A stretch of 64,000 bases of DNA from Axinella damicornis. Its lineage: Eukaryota; Porifera; Demospongiae; Axinellida; Axinellidae. The stretch is taken from the NCBI GenBank assembly GCA_963931865.1, contig OZ007507.1:8429847-8493846 (forward strand), written 5' to 3'. Every line of letters starts with the position of its first letter. Position 1 is the stretch's first letter. Below the pieces are notes generated by a model. It did no database searches. It had not been told where the DNA came from and saw only the letters and a program-made list of their open reading frames with translations. Position numbers and translations under genes: made by a program. Shown here one piece after another: positions 20,419 through 31,039 of the stretch.

Positions 20419-20972
20419 CCCATTAACCGATAATTTTTTTACTCCGGTCTCTCTTAGCTAATAGATTCACCATATCCCCAGTCTCTCCACTTTTCAGCTC
20501 CCAAACTCCACACACAAGACCATGCAGCAATCCTCTACTCATTCGTGACTTTGACCACACCCACCAATCAAGTGGCATTCAATAGCCACGGCTCTCGTCC
20601 AGCCAACGCCTGTCTAGACCAAGAAAAAAGCTTTACTGTCAGAAACGGAGGCCCTACAAGGCGGGAGGATTGTTTTCTCGGCTCTTTTGTGCAAAGGAGG
20701 AGAGAAAAGGCCAACCCAGCTCCAAGCAAGAGTTTATCAAGGCCAAGCCCAGAAGCGGCCATGCTACCTTGGGCAAAGGAGCAAGCAAGAGTTTATCAAG
20801 GCCAAGCCCAGAAGCGGCCATGCTACCTAGGCTCAGTGCTGAAACCTGTCCACCTCTCCCTGTCCCGCCCTTTCTGCTGGCGCAGAGCCTAAGTCCCAAG
20901 GACATTGCCGGAAGTCTGACATCACTGATGAAAGTCTCATGCCGTCTGTAGACGGCTTTATTGGTTAAAGTG
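20419..20972. mobile_element. TTAA-flanked piggyBac-like non-autonomous element, 554 bp
   Basis: Left end CCCATTAACCGATAAT and right end (inverted) CACTTTAACCAATAAA are related. TTAA flanks both sides (20415-20418, 20973-20976). The equivalent place in copy 1 (about 11439-11442) reads GTGACTTAATGACAATTG, an uninterrupted site with a single TTAA. Precise TTAA duplication is diagnostic of piggyBac-type transposition. No transposase is encoded. A 60-bp internal repeat (GAGTTTATCAAGGCCAAGCC twice, about 20730 and 20790) is inside. Confidence 0.88.
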
Positions 20973-21191
20973 TTAATGACAATTGCAATTGCCATGAGAA
21001 CTCCACAGTCTCATTCCAGGTCATCCAACATGGTTGGCTACTTCCAGTAGGGTGATCAGAACTGGAAAAGGGAGTGGCCTTGGAATGTGACTGACTATAG
21101 TACATACCACAACATTACGTTCACACAAAATTACTACAGCACTGATTAATGGATTAATGACTTATCAATGCTGTAGATCTATCCCAGTAAA

Positions 21192-21990
21192 CTAGTAGGG
21201 TATGGTAGCAAATCTCAGTAAACTAATATTATCATGGCTCACCCTTGGAGCGGACATGTGTGAACTCAGGGTATCACAGAGAGTAGTTGCATCCAGCGCA
21301 GTCCGTGACGCAGGGCTACTTCTACGCTCCAAGCTAGGCAGTGTGCTGTCCGACAAAGTGTCGCTGGTGATTGTTCCGGATACCATGGTAGCACCACCGC
21401 TGGAATCGGGCAAGTGTACCACATCGGTTGAGTACATTGATCATATCGTGCTTTCAACTAGCACTGTATCCGCCTCTGGCTGGGTTGATTCGATACTGCT
21501 ATCTGGCCCCACGGTCAGTAGATTTTCCGTTGTTTGGTATCCAGAACTTTCTTCGACTGACGGGGAATGTTCAGTGTTGGTACTAGATGAAGATTCGTTA
21601 GATTTGAGTCTTACTATTCCAGCCAGGGCCGGTGTGTTTGGAAAAGCTTCAGAAATGCCTGGCTTGCACCCTGCTTTGAAACTTGGTTGAACAACAGTTT
21701 CGCCTTTGACAGGCCTTGTTTCTCCTCTGTCCACATACATTCCTTATAGGTGTCTCGTGTGATCAGTCCTTTGTGATCACTCTGCTAAAGTGTCCAAGTT
21801 GAGCTCATCTGCGGAGGAGTTCTTCAATTCCGTGAGTAACAATCATTGCCCTTGCAAATGCAAAATCGTCTGGCTGTTCAGTTATTAAGGTCAAAAGGTG
21901 CTTGTTTTGAGTTTCAAAAGCCATGACTGTGGTGTTGCAGGTGCAGTCGTGGCTGCTCATGTTCAACCCGCTTGTCCCACAGTTCACGTT
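21192..21990 (-). pseudogene. Ser/Thr-rich unrecognised exon(s), copy 2, with nonsense codon
   Basis: This is the counterpart of 11710-12270. The frame is open from about 21740 to 21444 (KSNESSSSTNTEHSPSV), stops at TGA 21441-21443 where copy 1 has GGA, then stays open to about 21240 (STDVVHLPDSSGGATM, RRSSPASRTALDATT). The extra 250 bp (21672-21928) encodes HLLTLITEQPDDFAFARAM and other fragments absent from copy 1. No domain can be named with confidence; a helical death-fold-like segment is a guess only. Confidence 0.5.
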
Positions 21991-22222
21991 CCACTATAGA
22001 TCTTGCACCTGCTGCTGTTGCCTTGGCAACATCAACATCCTGTGTAATCAATGTTTAGTCCGTTAATTGTGCATAATTATTCTAGTACCTATAATATACA
22101 CTGCTCTGCTTACACACTATAATGCATGTAATAAAGCTATGCTGCATGTAACACATATGCACACCACACACACACACACTCACACCCACACCTACACACA
22201 CAAAGGCAATATGCCACATGTA

Positions 22223-22701
22223 CCGTAGATCGGGAAATTTCGTGTTAAAAATATTTCGTGCGTAAAATTTTTGTGGCGTTAAATTTCGTAGTACAGCTCA
22301 TCAACGAAAAATGTTTAACGATCAATGTGTCGACAATGCAGACGTACGAACGAGCTGCTGCTATGCCATGGTCTTACCGACCGATTTCAAAGCGTTCTTC
22401 TGGGCTGTATCGATATCTCCTGTACGGCCCATGCTGCTTCCCAACTTCGCTTGTCGATTCGAGCGATTCACAGAGGCAATACTTCGCGACGAAACGGAGA
22501 GCGACAGAGATCTTTTGGGACAGGGAGTCCATCTACGGCTTGAAGGGCCGTAGTTTAGACGGTCAGTGTTCAGATAGTCTAAAGACTGTAATAATATTCG
22601 TTGCTGTTAATATCGGTTGTGAATAAATTTCGTGCATTAAATTTTCGTGGCTGAGGGCAACTACGAAAATATTTTAACAACGAAAATTTCCCGATCTACG
22701 G
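22223..22701. mobile_element. TA-flanked TIR element, 479 bp
   Basis: The ends CCGTAGATCGGGAAATTTCG and (inverted) CCGTAGATCGGGAAATTTTC are nearly perfect. TA flanks both sides (22221-22222, 22702-22703). In copy 1 the corresponding site reads CCACATGTGTAACACATG with no element, consistent with insertion at a TA. The inner arms carry TTCGTGCGTTAAA-like words. The 122-codon open frame inside (22258-22626) has no recognised domain. Confidence 0.85.
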
Positions 22702-22719
22702 TATAACACATGTACATAT

Positions 22720-23460
22720 GTAATAGTTATAACGCGTGTGTGAAGTCCAGGGGCCAGTGAAATTCAGTGGACTTTTCAAGATTTTCTGCAGTAGCAAATT
22801 CTATAGATGTATGATGGATCATTGAAAGATAATGTTATGTAAGGTTAGATGGTGACCTTAACTAGACCACGCCCACTAGCAACTGTTAATTAGGAAGCCA
22901 CACCCCTTGATAGTAAGGCACTATTGCCAGAGCAAAACCCGGAATTGTTTCGCTAGTACCTGGAGCTTCATAGCTTGCATGCAGACTCCTACGAACGTGG
23001 ACTACCACATGAAGTCTGGGGAAACTGAAGCTAGCTACTAGGCTACACGAGCAATTTCAGGTAATTCATGTACCTTATCCACGGTCTGTATCAAGCTTTT
23101 CTCGAACATGCAAGGAGGCCTCCATTTCCCCAGAAGATTTAATGAGTAGTACACATCCAAGTTGATCCAACACTCCACAAAAAATCACCTTTCCAGAGGC
23201 GGCAACAATTCCGGAATAGAAGCCAAAGACGGCTGGTAGCCTCGATTGTACACATCAACTCAACCTGCTTGCTTCAGAGATTCGCCCCATTGGCTAAACC
23301 ACTCGTGAACGAAACTCACGACCCCCCGTACTCTTCGGCCACCACAACTTCAGCTCGGAGTGCGAACGCAGAGAGCGACTACAATGACAAAGTCAAACCA
23401 GTAAACAAAGTCGGCCATTTTAATTGTTCCGTATATTACCGCGTTCTCTTCGTACACGCG
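22720..23460. other. No identifiable gene
   Basis: No coding or repeat structure was found that I can support. TAGCCTCGATTG at 23237 might be a decayed left end of the MULE-like family. Confidence 0.35.
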
Positions 23461-23485
23461 TAGCGGGAGGAACGACGCACTGGAA

Positions 23486-23528
23486 GCGATCAAAAGCTGG
23501 AGGTGTGGAAGGCCTGGGAACGAGGCTA
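23486..23528. mobile_element. Solo right end of the MULE-like family
   Basis: GCGATCAAAAGCTGGAGGTG leads into GGCCTGGGAACGAGGCTA. Nearly the same 40 bp recur at 29063-29104 and in part at 24455-24488, so these three define a subfamily. No partner end with a matching 9-bp flank was found. Confidence 0.6.
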
Positions 23529-23599
23529 TATTTATCGCCATAGCTACGCAATCGGACTTTGCTTACACACTATAATGCATGCAATAGCTAGCTGAGGTA

Positions 23600-24664
23600 A
23601 TGGGAGTATGCTGACATGATTGAATTTACGTGTCACGGGAAGTCGAGCGAAGCATAATTAGCTGTGGCGTTCCATAGGGACTTTCCCCACAAATCGCGTT
23701 AGATGAGTTTACTTGTCGATCGGTGTGTACTTAGTGACGGCGTATTACAGCTTATATCGTACGATCAAGTTGTTGTATCGAGTTTGTACTAGCCAGTTAT
23801 CTCACCCACACTGGAAACCTACCGTTGCTGGGCCAGTCAGCCAACCTCTGCCGTGGTTTTGCCGTCATTCTCGAGAGCACGGCGACAACCCGCGTTTCCA
23901 CCGTTGTCTTTCCCAGGCCTCACTGTCAAGTCGCGGGACTACTTCAGGAACGAAGGTGGTTTGTTTTCAAGCCAAATAAGTATAACTATCAATACCTGAA
24001 CGCTATTTTACAAGATACAATGCCAATGAAATCGCTATTTTTCATTAGCTTTTGTGTAACCACGCGATTGATTTCTGCGCATGCGCCTCGGGGGTATAGG
24101 GTTATACAGCAATCAGTTTGCCATTATACAGCAAGACAAGTTTGGCATAAAATTTTGCCATTATACAGCAAGACAAAAATATTATTTTATGCCATGTTCT
24201 GCACGACCGTGCAGTATAGTCCAGTCAAGTCCACCGATTGTATACAGCCGTTGAGACAGGCATGCACAGAGGGAGCATAGCTACATATCAGCAGCAACAC
24301 AAAACAATAATTGTTTTTTTTTACTAAAAGCTTATAACCATACAGTCTTATGTATTATACGTATTACATGACTGTATAGCATGAAGAACAGCTGTAGTAG
24401 CTTCATTTCTCAGAACTACAGTCCAACAGTGTTGCAGTGTTTCCATATATATAGAGCTGGAGGTGTACAAGGCCGTGGAACAAGGCTAGCCTGCAGAGCA
24501 CCCATGTATTGTCCATGACAGATTGAGCATGCCAACTTTGATTATAATAGGAGCATGCCAACTTTGATTATATAAAAGGAGCACACAGGTTACTCAAGAC
24601 GGCTCTGACCATGCTGCAATGCATTGCTCTGATACATGATACAATCATGTCAGCATACTCCCAT
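23600..24664. mobile_element. Possible element bounded by 23-bp perfect inverted repeats
   Basis: ATGGGAGTATGCTGACATGA plus TTG at 23600-23622 is exactly inverted at 24642-24664. The spacing is about 1.06 kb. The interior has a repeated TTATACAGCAAGACAA (24125, 24162) and ATGCCAACTTTGATTATA (24530, 24552). No target duplication and no coding region were recognised. Confidence 0.5.
24455..24488. mobile_element. Solo right end of the MULE-like family
   Basis: AGAGCTGGAGGTGTACAAGG continues into CCGTGGAACAAGGCTA, a diverged copy of the subfamily right end seen at 23486-23528. Confidence 0.5.
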
Positions 24665-25089
24665 GAGCCGCAAGCAAACTTTAGGTGACCTTCTTAGAGA
24701 GGTGGGGGTCCAATACTGTATATGGCATGATGCATATTGGCCTGATGATGACAGACGGAGGGTGTTTGCCATGAGTCTCATAGTAGTAGAATTGATGGGG
24801 CGATAGTTTGAGGGTGAGGTGCATGAGGTCCATAGATTTGAGAATTGGTGTGTGCCAGTTATCAGGGAGAGGCTGAACAACAGTCAGGACGTACGGATGT
24901 TGACTGTCTGTCTACTTGGATTTTTTCCGTTTCAACAAGCTAGAACAGATGAGATGTTCTGATTTGCAGTTTACTAGCGCTGATTAGAGGGTGAGAGTAC
25001 AGCACAGCAAAACTGACCGATAATATCGAGATGGTGATGAAGTGCTAATAGCAAGAACTGAAAGTAGTCATGTCACTCCTTCAATCTCT

Positions 25090-25560
25090 GGAAGTCACAG
25101 AGGCCAGTGGGCCGGCCGGAGAGAATCTCAACCCGCATGCTCAAAGCCACAGCACCTCATTCCCTGGGCCATTGTAATAGTGATGATTGCTGAGCCATGT
25201 GTTCACCATCTTCTGTAGCAACTGGGGTGCTACAGGCTCCTTTTTGATTGTTGGCCTCCCTGTCATGCGGTGTGCACTTTCTCACATCGTTTTCACTGTG
25301 GGGTGTAACATTGGTGATTGCAATCCTCCTAGATCATGTGCCCAAGTCAGCACATTCATTGCATCATCAACTGCACTGTCTTGGCGTCTGTTGTGTCCAG
25401 CAAATGTTGCAGGTACAAAGCTATATGAGCTGGCTGAGCCGGAAATTGGGGAATTTCTGGGTATTCATCCGCCCACTTTTTCTGTACCATGGACTCAGCT
25501 CTTGAAGTTGTTGGGATTCTCGCTGCCAATTCTTTGGTTTCAAAGGTCTTGCATTGCAAA
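25090..25560 (-). pseudogene. Tyrosine-recombinase-type transposon gene fragment
   Basis: Minus strand at 25356-25559 encodes AARIPTTSRAESMVQKKWAD and PAQPAHIALYLQHLLDTTD. These resemble the N-terminal core-binding domain of phage-integrase-like recombinases in animal transposons (pattern: SxxTYxxxxxxF, then PxxxxHVALYLQHL). Downstream pieces in shifted frames (WAHDLGGLQSPMLHPTVK, TGRPTIKKEP) continue the same domain to about 25150. The catalytic domain with R..HxxR..Y is not seen. It cannot be assigned to DIRS, Crypton or another group from this part. Confidence 0.6.
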
Positions 25561-25869
25561 AAATTCTACATGTGATGGTATACAGAAAATGACATATCAC
25601 AACGGTTGGGTGGGTGGTCCTTCAACCACATAGCTAGTTAACTTTACCACAGATTACTGTTCCTTGCCTGCCTTATATTCATTCCCCCTCCACGCGTGCA
25701 TACCAGGCTCATGGGAATGCCCCAATAAGATGAGAGCTACGTTTCTGTCGAATTCCCACTGCTTTGCTATAGTCAACCAACAACTCCCAAAGCATGCACC
25801 CATGCATTGTTTACATCGACAGGAAAATTTGGTCCCAGTTAAAAGTAATTAGCAACTCACTCAAGCCTT

Positions 25870-26420
25870 GGGTGCCAGAATGTTTTCCTGCTGGGGGCTT
25901 CCTGATATTGAACAATCGCTGGGGACGACATGTACAAGGGCAAGGTTGATCAGGGTAGATTTGCCAGTACTGGAGGTGTGTGTGGGACTAGGAACAAGCT
26001 GTGTGAGAGAAAGCTGGACAGAAGTGTTAGCAGTCTCTGCATGGTACAAATTGTGAGAGGGATCTATGTTAAATTCTCCCACTAATACAAAATTAAATAA
26101 ATAGGATGAGTGGACACTTTCTAAAATACTATACAAAATCAACAGATGAAGTAAGGGGACAATACAAAACACCTCTAAATGTGCACACTGTAGAATGGAG
26201 AACAAATTCCAGATCTAGTGGGACCTGTTACAAAACTTGAACATTATACACATCAAGCCTTGCAGTATTGTAACCAGGGAGGTTTATTTCAGCAGCTGCA
26301 ATATCTGGGCACAACCAGCTTTCATCAATACAGATGGCATCAGGCTGGTGAAGTGTTACAAGTGCATGTAGATTGTCCAATTTTGGTAGTAAAGTTATTG
26401 CATCTAATACAATAATGGGA
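25870..26420 (-). pseudogene. LINE endonuclease-domain fragment
   Basis: Minus strand encodes DAICIDESWLCPDIAAAEI and LPGYNTARLD at about 26230-26330, and FVLVGEFNIDPSHNLYH with QLVPSPTHTSSTGKSTLI and NLALVHVVPSDCS at 25900-26130. These are motifs of the apurinic-type endonuclease of CR1/L2-like LINEs (xxTETWL, GDFNxD, PTHxxxxxLDL). A stop near 26235 and frame changes disable it. No reverse transcriptase follows. Confidence 0.8.
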
Positions 26421-26939
26421 AAGAACCAGGCCTAGATTTGGATTGATCTACACCATGACTTCCGGATGTACAGCACCAATAGTACTGATAGTCACCCACT
26501 GTCCTTGACCAGTGTGTAGTATCGGGACAAATTCCTCTGATAAAGTTCACAGTCAAACAATAAATAATTATCGCTTTGACACCCGGAAACTTCTGAAACT
26601 GGAGACAGTAGGGTTGAGTAAAGAACGATCTGGGAAAAACTCTGCATAGAACCCTCCTTCTATGACAAGCATACTTGAAGTACATCCGCTAACATTGATG
26701 GTTCTGTCCGGAAGGCATTCAGGTTGCCCAGAATAACTTGCTTGATCAAGTTGGCTCAGGGATGGCATTGGAGAAGCTAGTTTCACGATGGAGGTGAGAC
26801 AAGCTTAAGCTGTGGTCCAGGCTGTTGGACTTGGAGAGTGGCCAGTCTTTCGAATGGGTGCATGTGGTCTTGCCTGGATGCCATGGACTTGGAAGTGGAG
26901 TCACATAGGCTAGGGCGGTGGGGTTGGCACGTTTGCGAT

Positions 26940-28490
26940 TGTAGACTTATTCCTGGGCCAACATAATATTTGGTTTTCGCCTCATCGAGTCGTTGGAGCC
27001 GTTCAGCTGCCATTCTTTCCACCTCGGACGGTGGTAGGTCACTAGTATCCACGACCCTTTCCAGGCAAACATCAGATGTGTCTTTGCGCATTTCTATGTG
27101 AATGGTGAGGGTGGGTTACCAACCGAACACAAGTTGAAATGGGGTAAAGCACGTCTTATATGTAAAGACACTCATATCGTCCCACTTCTCCCTCTTGTTA
27201 GCAGCAAACTTGACCAGCAGGGTTTGGTTAAACCTTTCATCGCGACCGTTTGCTACAGAAAAAAGGAAGCAGGTTCTTTCATGAAAGCTTAGTCTCCCTC
27301 ACACCCATATCCCTTAGTCAGAGGTTACACTTGCAGGAGCAACATTATTGGGGCTAAATCATCACATCATTCTATTATAAACACTTCTGCAAATAACTGG
27401 TAGTTGTATGGACCGGACCGCCACTGTTGGGTTGATCACAATGCTGTACTAAGCACATACCTGGTGATGGTATGCAGTAGTGAGACTGTTGAATTCGAAG
27501 GAGCTGCATTAGTTTAATATCAGGAACTCTGTTCCCTGATCCGTGGGGAGTACTTGCGGCAGCCCCATTCACATGAATACCTGTAACATGATCATAAGAC
27601 ATACTATGTGTTGAATGGAATGAAATGTGATTGATATTTAGGCTAATAAATGCTACACTAAGATGGCAGCTTACAAATGCACACAACGAAGCGAACACAC
27701 ACCTTGAAGAGGGCATCATGCAGCAACTCCAGGTGCACATTGGAAGGGAGACCAACAGCATCACAGCAGTACTCACTCTGTGTGAGGAAGTATTTGTTCA
27801 CTTTTGCTGACTCAGGCAGTGGTCCCGCAAAGTCGATGCCAATATGGAACATGGTAGCCTCGTTCCCAGGCCGCGTGCGAGGCTAGGAACATGGTGACTG
27901 GACTGGAATAAGATGTAGCTCTGGGGCACTGGTTAGCTCGCTGGCAAGTGTCACACCTAGCAACCTGAGTGGAGCAGTCAGAAAATCAACACATTAAGAT
28001 TTCTCCATGTGTCTGTCTGTGTGTAATGGCAGTGGAGGGCTAGGGGGAGGAAGGCAGGGGACTACACTAGTAATGACAAATCACTTGTATGTACTGTGCG
28101 AGAAATGGAAGTGGGGAGATTCAGGGGCGGTAATGTGCATACTACTTGTACTGCACATACCATGTCTTGCACATCCTTCACCATCCCAGCTTGAAACGCT
28201 CACTGATCTGACTTAGGTCTTGGCACTACAAAAGGATTGGCTGCTTCTCCTCAGACATACCTGACTTCAATGACCTGAATGGAACAATTGCAGAATGACG
28301 AGTTAGCTAAGTAGACATGGAGTGCAGAGATAGTGTATGACTGACTGTCTATAGCTAAGTGATCACGTAGGAGGCTTTAGTTAGACTACAAATCGACACA
28401 AGCACAAGCCAATTGATCTGCTTGGTTCCACTGCTCACCTTGCCTTTCTTGAAATATAGCTCCCCATCCTTCATGACAAACTTGGTACAC
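26940..28490 (-). pseudogene. Intron-containing gypsy-type integrase gene, disabled
   Basis: At least five minus-strand exons with GT-AG introns: ending 28439 (FVMKDGELYFKKGK), 28161-28211 (ISERF), 27703-27964, 27461-27580 and about 26943-27252. They encode the zinc-binding end (RCDTCQRANQCP), then GIDFAGPLPESAKVNKYFLT, ELLHDALFK, MGLPQVLPTDQGTEF, RFNQTLLVKFAANKREKWD and VERMAAERLQRLDEAKTKYY. This is the H2C2 and DDE core of gypsy-class integrases. Introns of 122-227 bp between conserved blocks point to a Ginger/GIN-type gene (DNA transposon or domesticated integrase) rather than a retroelement. Damage: TGA at 27569-27571 (usual Arg), frameshifts near 27490 and 27115, and a 31-bp MITE at 27855. 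Confidence 0.75.
27855..27885. mobile_element. 31-bp MULE-like element relic with perfect 9-bp target duplication
   Basis: It consists of a left end TAGCCTCGTTCCCAGGCC, six bases, and a short right end GAGGCTA. GGAACATGG flanks both sides (27846-27854 and 27886-27894). The 40 added bases interrupt the integrase exon just before GIDFAGPLP. It probably inserted as a longer element and then lost its interior. Confidence 0.88.
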
Positions 28491-28499
28491 CTCCATCAG

Positions 28500-29062
28500 G
28501 TCTCCATCAGGTCTCCTCTCCTCTCCTAGCTGCTTCCTCACCTCACCTCAATGAGTGCATAACCGTCTTTTGATGTTAGGTTTAATTTTCACTGTGCGCT
28601 TGACACTTATACGGACGGAAACCAGGGCGACCAATTTTGGTTGGTCCCCTCCTGACCGGTTTTGGGCCCAGACCAAATGTTTCATGACAGTCACGCCTTA
28701 TCTCCAAGCCGGCAACAGTCATGTATGAGACCCATCTTGTATTCTGTGCTAGCTAGAAAGATGGGACAAGCGCCAGCAGAGAGCAGCGAATGAACTGTGA
28801 AGCGTACCCAGGGGAGCCGACTGATAAGCATCCAGCTATAATGCAATATTCTTGTGGATCGAAAAGACGGCACTACCTGGAGATGTATCACTGCTATATA
28901 ATCCTTCAGCAGTTATGGAGATGTTTTATAGGACCTACCTGGAATTTGTTGCGGTTTTCTAGCTTCTCTGTAGCTGTGGATCATTTAGAATCCACGACAT
29001 CTACCATGGATCGCATGCGAAAGATTCCCCAGGCCTTTTCCCACCGTTTTTAGATACTGCAA
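28500..29062. other. No identifiable gene
   Basis: No supported feature was found. Confidence 0.35.
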
Positions 29063-29104
29063 GCGATCAAAACTGGAGGTGTAGAAGGCTTGGGAACCAG
29101 GCTA
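29063..29104. mobile_element. Solo right end of the MULE-like family
   Basis: GCGATCAAAACTGGAGGTGT leads to GGCTTGGGAACCAGGCTA; it matches the subfamily end at 23486-23528. No left partner was found. Confidence 0.55.
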
Positions 29105-29660
29105 CCTTTTGGGGGTGATTCAACATAGCTTGGTTGTAGAATAATAGGCTATAGTATAGATGCCAATTGGCGTCTTGCATGCTGTGAATGGCAGTAGTCA
29201 TGGCTATGGCAAAGCTTTACTACAGCCATAGGCAATTAGCTACCTTGGTTAGGTAGAGGCCCTCTCTACTCACATCAGCAGTTTGATCCAGGGCGGAGCA
29301 TAGTAAACACCAGAAGCCAAGCTGGTGGTTAAGCTTCTGAACACTTGGAAGCTAACTATGGAGGTGCACATACTAACTTGTTTACACAACACAAGCTGTA
29401 CGCCAGCAGCTGCGATTGTCCGTGGCTCCCTCGCGTTTGCTCTACTGTTATATACGTTCGCTTACTCAGAGTAGTAGGCATGCCAGGCAGGGAACAACAG
29501 TGTTCAGACAACATACACGCAGAGCGAGACAATGTACAATACTTGTACTTCTTTCTCAGCTAGCTACTGTGTGGGCAAGGAGAGAGTGGGTTCATCCCAG
29601 GTGCACAGAAACAGGAATATAACATTTACAATGACCTATACGTATAATGACCTATACGGA
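29105..29660. other. No identifiable gene
   Basis: Only short open frames were seen. Confidence 0.35.
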
Positions 29661-30059
29661 GCAAGCAAAAAAATAAAGCCCTATCAGTAACTAAATAGAA
29701 GACTAATAATATAATTTGGATCGCAGAAGCAAGAGCCACACAGTGCACCAAACAACACAACTGTGCCACGAGGTATAGTCCGTGGATCAATAACATAATT
29801 CTGTAATCTATTCTGACTTACGTGAAATTGATTGAGACACTCCTGCAGGACTGCTCTTACAAACACATGCCATCACATAATATAGTATGCCCATATCCAT
29901 TAACCAAGCAATGATCTTTATGATCTCGAAGTGGTGCGGCTTACGAAGAGTTAGGAAATTTCCATCAATTATAACACCAAACTCCTCCTTCACCCTCCTA
30001 CCTCTCCCCACCTCTAGGGAGAAAGAAGGATTGGTGTTGGGCATGTATACTTCGTCCTG

Positions 30060-30200
30060 GCTGGTGGCAAATATGGAGGAGCTAGTTCAGAGTTAGGAGC
30101 AGGATGAGCTGGTCCAGCTGAAAGCAGTCTGTTCTCACCTGGAGGAGAAGCTACTGGACGCTGAAGCCAAGCCGGCCTTCATCACCCAGATGGTGAAGAT
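30060..30200 (+). pseudogene. Coiled-coil exon fragment of an unrecognised gene
   Basis: The plus strand reads ANMEELVQS, a TAG stop at 30095-30097, then DELVQLKAVCSHLEEKLLDA and EAKPAFITQMVKM up to a gt at about 30200. The heptad-like leucines suggest a coiled coil. The 40 bp around HLEEKLLDAEA are shared with 19108-19150. The stop and isolation argue for a fragment. Confidence 0.5.
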
Positions 30201-30367
30201 GGTACACATATATTTGTAGAGCAGCTTTTTGCTCAATGGCCTTACAGTCGCGAGATTTCAATTTCCTTCTACCAACTAATTATTACTTGTGCTTGTAGTG
30301 TTCTTTGTGTTACCTCTTTATTGCCGAGCGCATTAGCGCGAGGCTCTGAATGGGGGATCTATTTCTC

Positions 30368-30417
30368 ACTATATACATATGTACGTACGTACGTACGTAC
30401 GTGGTACGTACGTACCG
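30368..30417. repeat. (TACG)n palindromic simple repeat
   Basis: About ten TACG/GTAC units (TACGTACGTACGTACGTACG and neighbours) form a self-complementary tract. Confidence 0.85.
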
Positions 30418-30534
30418 GAATATGTCACGCTCAGGAATGTTGATAGGAATGTTGCGGGTTTCCTGCCGGCCAATTGAGTTTTATTTGCTGCGAGGGCTCG
30501 ACGGTGCGAGAACTACAACCTTCAGAAACAGATC

Positions 30535-30760
30535 AGTGGACGAGCGAGCGGTGCTCCAGGGCTTGCAGAGCTGGAGCAGCTACATATGGAGTCAAACAGT
30601 CAGTGCAGTCGACATCTGTTTATACCGCGACTCCACAATAGTCTCGCGTAGCCAGAGGCTAGGGTACAAGCGAGTGGGGCCTTCAGGTCTTGCAGAGCTA
30701 GAGCAGCTACATGTGGAGTCGAACAGTGATTGTAATCGACATGTTTATCTCAGCTCCTCA
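30535..30760. repeat. Diverged tandem duplication, ~128-bp period
   Basis: CTTGCAGAGCTGGAGCAGCT and the following ACATATGGAGTCAAACAGT at about 30563 recur at about 30690 as CTTGCAGAGCTAGAGCAGCT and ACATGTGGAGTCGAACAGT, each followed by a CGACAT stretch. The 208-codon open frame across it (30350-30976) reads the copies in different frames, so it is not convincing as a gene. Confidence 0.65.
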
Positions 30761-31039
30761 CTCGCAAATTCACTCTTGGTTAGAGATCTACTCGTAAGCA
30801 CGTGGCCAGGCTGCGCATGCGGCCGCGGCGTGCGTGCGAGGCAAATGCGGATACGTATTCCTAGTATTGTACTTAATTTTGGCACTCTGTATCATTTACA
30901 GTCCTGTCATCATTGCAGTTTGTCAGTTACTCCTCCTTTTTTATTCACCCATCGTTTTGATTACGCTGCATTGTGAAACTATAAACCGCCTTTCTTCATA
31001 CTAAAAATAAGCAAGTAATGGAAGACTGATACAGAGTGC

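Larger units (their letters stand above)
19604..22220. repeat. Segmental duplication, copy 2 (partner 10572-12425)
   Basis: It is collinear with 10572-12425. It differs by a TTAA-element insertion (20419-20972), an internally enlarged MITE (20111-20247), about 70 bp missing near 20050, and about 250 bp extra at 21672-21928. The copies differ by scattered substitutions throughout, so the duplication is not recent. Confidence 0.9.

Noticed and set aside
21690..21990. Death-fold (CARD/DED) domain in the extra segment of copy 2
   Set aside because: The helical-looking fragments lie in different frames and match no diagnostic motif well enough.
23237..23528. Complete MULE-like element from TAGCCTCGATTG to GAGGCTA
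   Set aside because: The left tip matches only the first eight bases and the 9-bp flanks (GACGGCTGG and TATTTATCG) do not match.
30350..30976. 208-codon open frame on the plus strand
   Set aside because: It includes a (TACG)n tract and reads two copies of a tandem duplication in different frames, which argues against coding selection.
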